NCBI GenBank assembly: GCA_020284085.1 | Contig: JACEVL010006403.1 | Location: 1,653,501-1,717,500 of the forward strand | DNA length: 64,000 nt | Direction of reading: 5' to 3' | From: Aporrectodea caliginosa | Lineage: Eukaryota > Annelida > Clitellata > Crassiclitellata > Lumbricidae | Notes under the pieces: generated by a model | Seen by the model: only the letters and a program-made list of their open reading frames with translations | Databases searched by the model: none | What the model was told of the DNA's origin: nothing | Shown here: positions 59,669 through 64,000 of the stretch, piece by piece | Layout of the letters: each line of letters starts with the position of its first letter | Numbering within the stretch: the stretch's first letter is position 1 | Made by a program: the position numbers and the translations under genes

Positions 59669-60623
59669 CACATTGACCGCCACGTACGAAGATTCTCGTA
59701 CTTGTTTGGGCTTGCCGGGACGCCAGGTACGCGAATATTCGTACTTCAAATATACAGGGGCTCCAGCCTCAGATTCCGAGTCAATCAACGCTACATCTGG
59801 TAATGATAGCTCAGATTCTGAGTCTGGCCCTGGCTTGTCGATGATTTCGACAGGACTGACGCGTGTCAAATTAACGATAGGGATGCCTCGTGTCATATTT
59901 ACGGTACGGCTGCCGCGTTTCAGACTATCCGGCAGTCAAAGCATACGGTACCCAATGCTCCACTTTGACCCCCAGTTATTATTGGGCGGGCGGAGACGTC
60001 TCTGTAACTGTGAGAGAGGTCATTTGGTTACTAGCGATGCACAAGGCTGCCAGTGTCAACAGTGGCGTCACTAGGGGGGTGCGGGGGGTGCGGACCGCAC
60101 CGGGTGTCACCATCGTAGGGGTGACACCAAAGTGACAAAACGACTGTCTAAACAAATTTTGTGCCGAGTTTCAGCAGAAATTTATTAATTTCAAATTAAC
60201 AGTAACAAATAACAAAAACATTTTTCGTAAGCCCAGCTTACATGCATTGTATCAATTTACCTAAAGCTGAAACTCTATACTAATTTACTTGTTAGAGCCT
60301 TCAAATGTGCCACGGTCAGTGCGGTCAATATTACCCAATTACAAAAATGCTTGAACTTGGTGAAAAAGCTAGAGGCACTAGGAATTTCTCTAAACGAGAA
60401 GCACAGTCACCTGGTGAAGCATTCGATTGAGCAAGACATCAAAGAAGTAGCAGCCATGTCTGAGACTGTTCAAGTGAATAGTCTGATAGCTGCCTCTGAA
60501 GAAGAGTTGAAGGTGTCCATTCCAAAATTGACACTGTGTCAAATTAAACGATCGGGCTGCCGCGATTAAAATGTTCTATAGGGCTGTGGCGTACTGCTAA
60601 TAAATGGTCCAGCGGTCAATGTG
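59669..60623. mobile_element. piggyBac-like element with TTAA target sites
   Basis: TTAA (59,665-59,668) then CACATTGACCGC at the left. The same 12 bases inverted end at 60,623, followed by TTAA (60,624-60,627). TTAA duplication is specific to piggyBac transposases. Just inside the left end are two near-palindromes, GTACGAAGATTCTCGTAC (59,684) and GTACGCGAATATTCGTAC (59,727). An acidic frame with SDSESINATSGNDSSDSES resembles the N-terminus of piggyBac transposases; no catalytic domain remains. Confidence 0.88.
60060..60135 (+). mobile_element. hAT end inside the piggyBac-like element
   Basis: CAGTGGCGTCACTAGGGGGG, then GGTGCGGACCGCACC and paired GGTGTCACC/GGGGTGACACC words, a widespread animal hAT terminus. 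The other end was not identified, so it may be a fragment. Confidence 0.65.
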
Positions 60624-60639
60624 TTAAAGGGCGGATCAA

Positions 60640-61940
60640 AAAACGTTTACAAGGTGTTTTAACGCTGCTGTTTTTGACAGCTGTGTTCATGTTTATCGTA
60701 AAATCGAATATTTCTACTGCGTTGCTCGTAAGCTAATGCAGAGTGGCATCACGTGCGCTGTGTCAATTCACAGTGATTCTATTTATCAGACAACTGATGT
60801 TTTACGAGCTACACTAGTGTCTGCTTCATCATGTTATTTCTTTTATTGCAACTTGAATCACGCCTGCCAGCCTAAGTAAACATTTGAGGTTTTCATCTGA
60901 ACGCGCTACAAAATTCCTTATTTACTTATTTCTTTCCAGGCGTCATACTCGTTAATAACTTGAATAGTCTATCGAATTAGAGTTACACCAGAATGATTGG
61001 CTTTAGTCGATGCCTAAACGATCGATGTCTAGAACGGAAGAATTATGTGAAGCCGAGTGCGACTATAAGTCGATGCTGCAGGGCGGTGCTCTTAAGGAAG
61101 GTCGTGGCTAAGAGGAAGAAATCGAATTTAATAGATTTTCTATTTATTCGTAAGAATTACGTTGGATGAGTTGTGCTTCATTGGTTGCGCAGCGTCTCTC
61201 GCCTCTCGATGGACGAAGACGGATGAGGTCTAAAAGTCGAAACGGATCCGGTTCGACGTCCACGTCCGATGAGAATAGGCAACAGCGATGAAAAGAAGCG
61301 GCGTGTGTTGAAACAGCGATCCATCATTCAACAGCAGCTGAGGCCAACAGAGCGGATGATGCTGAAAATGGGAATGATGAGAGAAGAACATCACGAACTG
61401 CTGCTGCTGCTGTCGTCATTAGGCTTACGTGTAAGAAGCCACATAAACAAGTCTTCTGGCAAAATGATGGCATTTTTCTTACATTAAGTAAGGCAGCGTT
61501 TGTGTAACAGATGCCTATTATATATGAAGTAAAAAGAAATTGCAGCTCAGGCTCAACCACGAGAACAACGAACTTATATCTATGTAAACTTGTAGGCCTA
61601 TATAAGAAAAATGAGCCATTTTCTTTTACATAATTTCTTCAAGTGATATTATATGAATCTCCGAAAAGATGATAATCAACACCACACGAACATTTTCGCA
61701 AACGTGAATATGTAAGTGTAAATGGACATGCATAAGTAGGCCTAATTATGAGCTGATTGCGGTATTTATATGCATAGACACACTTAGTCAAACAGCTACT
61801 GATAATAGGGGTTCGTAGGCCTACACATGCGCTTGTTTTCTTATTCACGTGTAAAATTTCAGCATCTAAGCATTATTACTAAGCGCCTTAGACCTATAGA
61901 AGTGCTTCAAATCCATGTTGAACCGATTACACAAATAGGC
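60640..61940. other. No gene recognised
   Basis: Short frames only. CTGCTGCTGCTG at 61,400 and a few TAGGCCTA words are the only notable sequence. Confidence 0.4.
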
Positions 61941-61947
61941 ATTAAGA

Positions 61948-62253
61948 ATGGACGTAACTGCAGCGTGCATGGCATCTGTGCGTGTGTTGGTACACCGTCT
62001 AAGCACAGTGGGGTCAGTGCAACTGTCTCTGAAGCCTCGTGCAGAAAAGCATCGAAAGGAAAACAATCAGGCAGGTGCACAAACTGCACAGGCGACAGAC
62101 AGCCAGTATATAGCCATGGAAGACGATCTCTCAGATGCAATAAGAGCAGACGACGACTCACGTCTACTCCCATTGGTGGATATTCTAAGCCAGCTTCAGT
62201 TCAAGTCGGTCATCAGCGATTTAGGAAATAAAAGCATTCGTTCTCGTAGTTGA
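61948..62253 (+). CDS. Unidentified 101-codon frame
   Basis: Starts MDVTAACMASVRVLVHRLST after an in-frame stop, ends GNKSIRSRS. The middle has LKPRAEKHRKENNQ and an acidic stretch EDDLSDAIRADDDS. No domain recognised and no signal peptide. Alternative frames are open over the same stretch on both strands, which lowers the value of its length. Either an exon of an unknown gene or chance; a SINE follows at once. Confidence 0.25.
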   Translation: MDVTAACMASVRVLVHRLSTVGSVQLSLKPRAEKHRKENNQAGAQTAQATDSQYIAMEDDLSDAIRADDDSRLLPLVDILSQLQFKSVISDLGNKSIRSRS

Positions 62254-62267
62254 AAAGCTCTGCTGTC

Positions 62268-62560
62268 GATTAAAGGGTACGGGGGATAGTATAAAGGATA
62301 GCACTCTTGCCTGAAGTGCTCACGGACCCGGTTCAATTCCCGTAAGGCCCTGGGTTTAGCTCATGCCTTCATTCCCTAGGTGGCAGCAAAAGTACAATGA
62401 GCTTGCGCCTTGCACGGCTGCAACTTTGTTGATTTATGTCTTCTGTAATTTGTGTTCTTGTGAATAGTTATTGCTTAATCGTCATAACATGTACATGTAC
62501 AGCGCAGTGCGTTTGTCAGGCGCGTCATTAAAGAATAAATATTATTATTATTATTTGAAA
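62268..62560 (+). mobile_element. tRNA-derived SINE with (ATT)n tail
   Basis: A-box region GGATAGTATAAAGGATAGCA, B box CCGGTTCAATTCCCG, then a body of about 190 bp ending CAGCGCAGTGCGTTTGTCAG and TAAAGAATAAATATT(ATT)n. Confidence 0.8.
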
Positions 62561-62564
62561 TCGG

Positions 62565-64000
62565 GGCTTGTCGTTTGACGTCCACATCCATTCAAATTAG
62601 AGTAGATTTTGCCTGGATGAATAAAACTCCAATACTATCGCAACAAGTAGTTGCATTGCATCCTTTCACTTGAACTCAAAGGCCTAGTTATATGAATGAT
62701 CTGATTACATATAATTCGTCCAGATAAAATATCCAAAACGGTGACGTAATGCTGGTGTATTCATCACAACCAACTGATCCATAAATTAGTTCGAGCACAA
62801 TCAGTACATGCTACGAGTACTTCGTGTACGTGACAAACCTATACACGAGTTTTGGGCGATAGGAGATACGATGCTCTGCTCTGGCTTGTGTCCAATAAAA
62901 TTATTTTGGATTGTCCATTGCTGCATCTCCCGACTTCATGATATGCCTGACCTCGGCGACATTGAAGAATTAGAATTGGATGAACTGTATATGAACTGTG
63001 CTTCATATTGATGAATTATCTTCAGGCGGTTTTACAAAAGCGTCAGATTAAATCATCAAAATATATGGTTTCTATTAGCTCAAGTCTAACTGTATGCAAC
63101 AAATCAGACGGTTACACCAAATTGAGTTTTTGCCCAACTAAAATCTGAAGGTTTCGCAAAACAAAGCTCTGCACTAACGTTCGGGTGCTTGCGTACGTAT
63201 CCTACGTGATAACCTCCTCAGTTCACCGATGAAGCTTAAAGAAAAAACTGCTTATTTATGTCTTTACAGGGAAACATGAATTGTTTTCATGACAAGTTCT
63301 TTTGCATTTTAGTTGCAACAGTGCAAACTCACTTATCTTGCAAGAAAACATTTTGATTTTCCAACTCGGGTTTTTCACCAATGATTCACTGTTTGCTACC
63401 AGCTTTAGGCAACGAACACCAACAGAGACCGAGAGCAGCAGTAAGTATAATAATGTCTATGAATTATCTCAAACTGTGTGCAAACAGTCTTCATAAACTG
63501 TATGCGGTCTAGTCTTATAATAGCAATAAAATTCACCTTATATCGAATATTATGCTTTTATATTTCGACTCATTGATACAACTATATTATTCTGGCCTAG
63601 TCCATATAATTATTAGTCCATGAACTTATGCAACGGTCCACATAGAACTAGTGTTTTGCAATAATGAATTCCTATACGCTTTGGATAAATCTCTGCTAGC
63701 ATGCTTGTAAGAGGATAGTCAAAACAGAGGTGCTGAGAGAGGATGAGACAATGAGAGGAAGAGACATAGATACGGTCGACATGATTATTGTTCCTTTCTG
63801 GAGAAACCAGGGTTAGTTTTCTTGGAAAGACAAAGCTTTAGTTTTAGATGGAAATCTTTGGAAATGAGAAATAGTGGGAACTTTTGATGCGACTGACATT
63901 GGGTGGTCAACAGGTGGAGGAGTGGAGGAGGATTAGTGTTCATTAAGTATCGACCAATGACCTACAGGAATGAATCAGTGATACTGGTTCCTGGAGAAAG
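62565..64000. other. No gene recognised at the right edge
   Basis: Only short frames (67 codons at 62,808 and 64 codons at 63,302) without features. The missing first exon of the receptor could be here or beyond the edge; I could not identify it. Confidence 0.4.

Larger units (their letters stand above)
57740..60700 (+). pseudogene. LINE pseudogene with nested insertions
   Basis: Segments in order: RDSKDSRQSWKIFNQSL (linker before RT), a retroposon (57,911-58,322), LSFLSKMIEKIVSRQMSFHL with EASDLM (RT block 1), ILLTLLSVNATFNRL (decayed SAAFD box), ITTVLHSFVIAPLHYCNSTL (LVxSRLDYCNSL box, after an internal deletion), and LSLRLDDSTTNC up to a piggyBac-like insertion (59,669-60,623). A few codons of the C-terminus lie beyond it. 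Confidence 0.75.

Noticed and set aside
60401..60465. Minus-strand exon-like frame with a Cys pair as the missing first receptor exon
   Set aside because: It lies inside the piggyBac-like element and has no signal-peptide character.
1..64000. CRISPR array, operon or phage-like region
   Set aside because: Tandem repeats here are microsatellites and minisatellites without unique spacers, and all supported genes have spliceosomal introns.

Overview
This is a piece of an animal nuclear genome, not a prokaryotic one. Coding sequence comes as short exons with GT/AG introns of 0.3-11 kb, separated by microsatellites and by many decayed LINEs, SINEs and cut-and-paste DNA transposons. Two host genes can be rebuilt exon by exon, both on the minus strand. 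The gene content, the transposon families and a strong excess of the 8-mer TAGGCCTA would fit a marine deuterostome invertebrate such as an echinoderm. That placement is an inference from pattern, not from a search.

Positions 1-12,019 hold the 5' two-thirds of the autophagy lipid scramblase gene ATG9: 13 coding exons and 453 codons in unbroken phase. It runs off the left edge before the rest of the conserved core and the C-terminal tail. A clean acceptor 13 nt upstream of the ATG shows that the 5' UTR is spliced (or trans-spliced). LINE and hAT debris fills several of its introns. Positions 12-25 kb are gene-poor, with LINE and SINE fragments, three MITE-like elements and minisatellites. No upstream ATG9 exon could be proven there.

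Positions 25,398-54,123 carry a class B1 (secretin-family) G-protein-coupled receptor of the CRH/DH44-receptor type. There are 11 exons in consistent phase giving 478 residues: most of the hormone-binding domain, all seven transmembrane helices and a long acidic cytoplasmic tail. Only the signal-peptide/first-cysteine exon is missing. The introns contain a 1.7-kb (ACTC)n array, (TATG)n arrays, several LINE pseudogenes and a MITE nested inside a foldback element.

Positions 46-64 kb are mostly mobile-element graveyard: a terminal-inverted-repeat element split by a LINE; a LINE reverse transcriptase split by a hAT MITE; a FLYWCH/MULE-type transposase relic between inverted arrays of 14-15-bp units; and a LINE pseudogene invaded by a GAT-tailed retroposon and by a piggyBac-like element that itself holds a hAT end. 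These elements are not part of a pathway with the two host genes. They are insertions in introns and flanks. I found no bacterial-type operon, CRISPR array, rRNA gene or functional tRNA gene.
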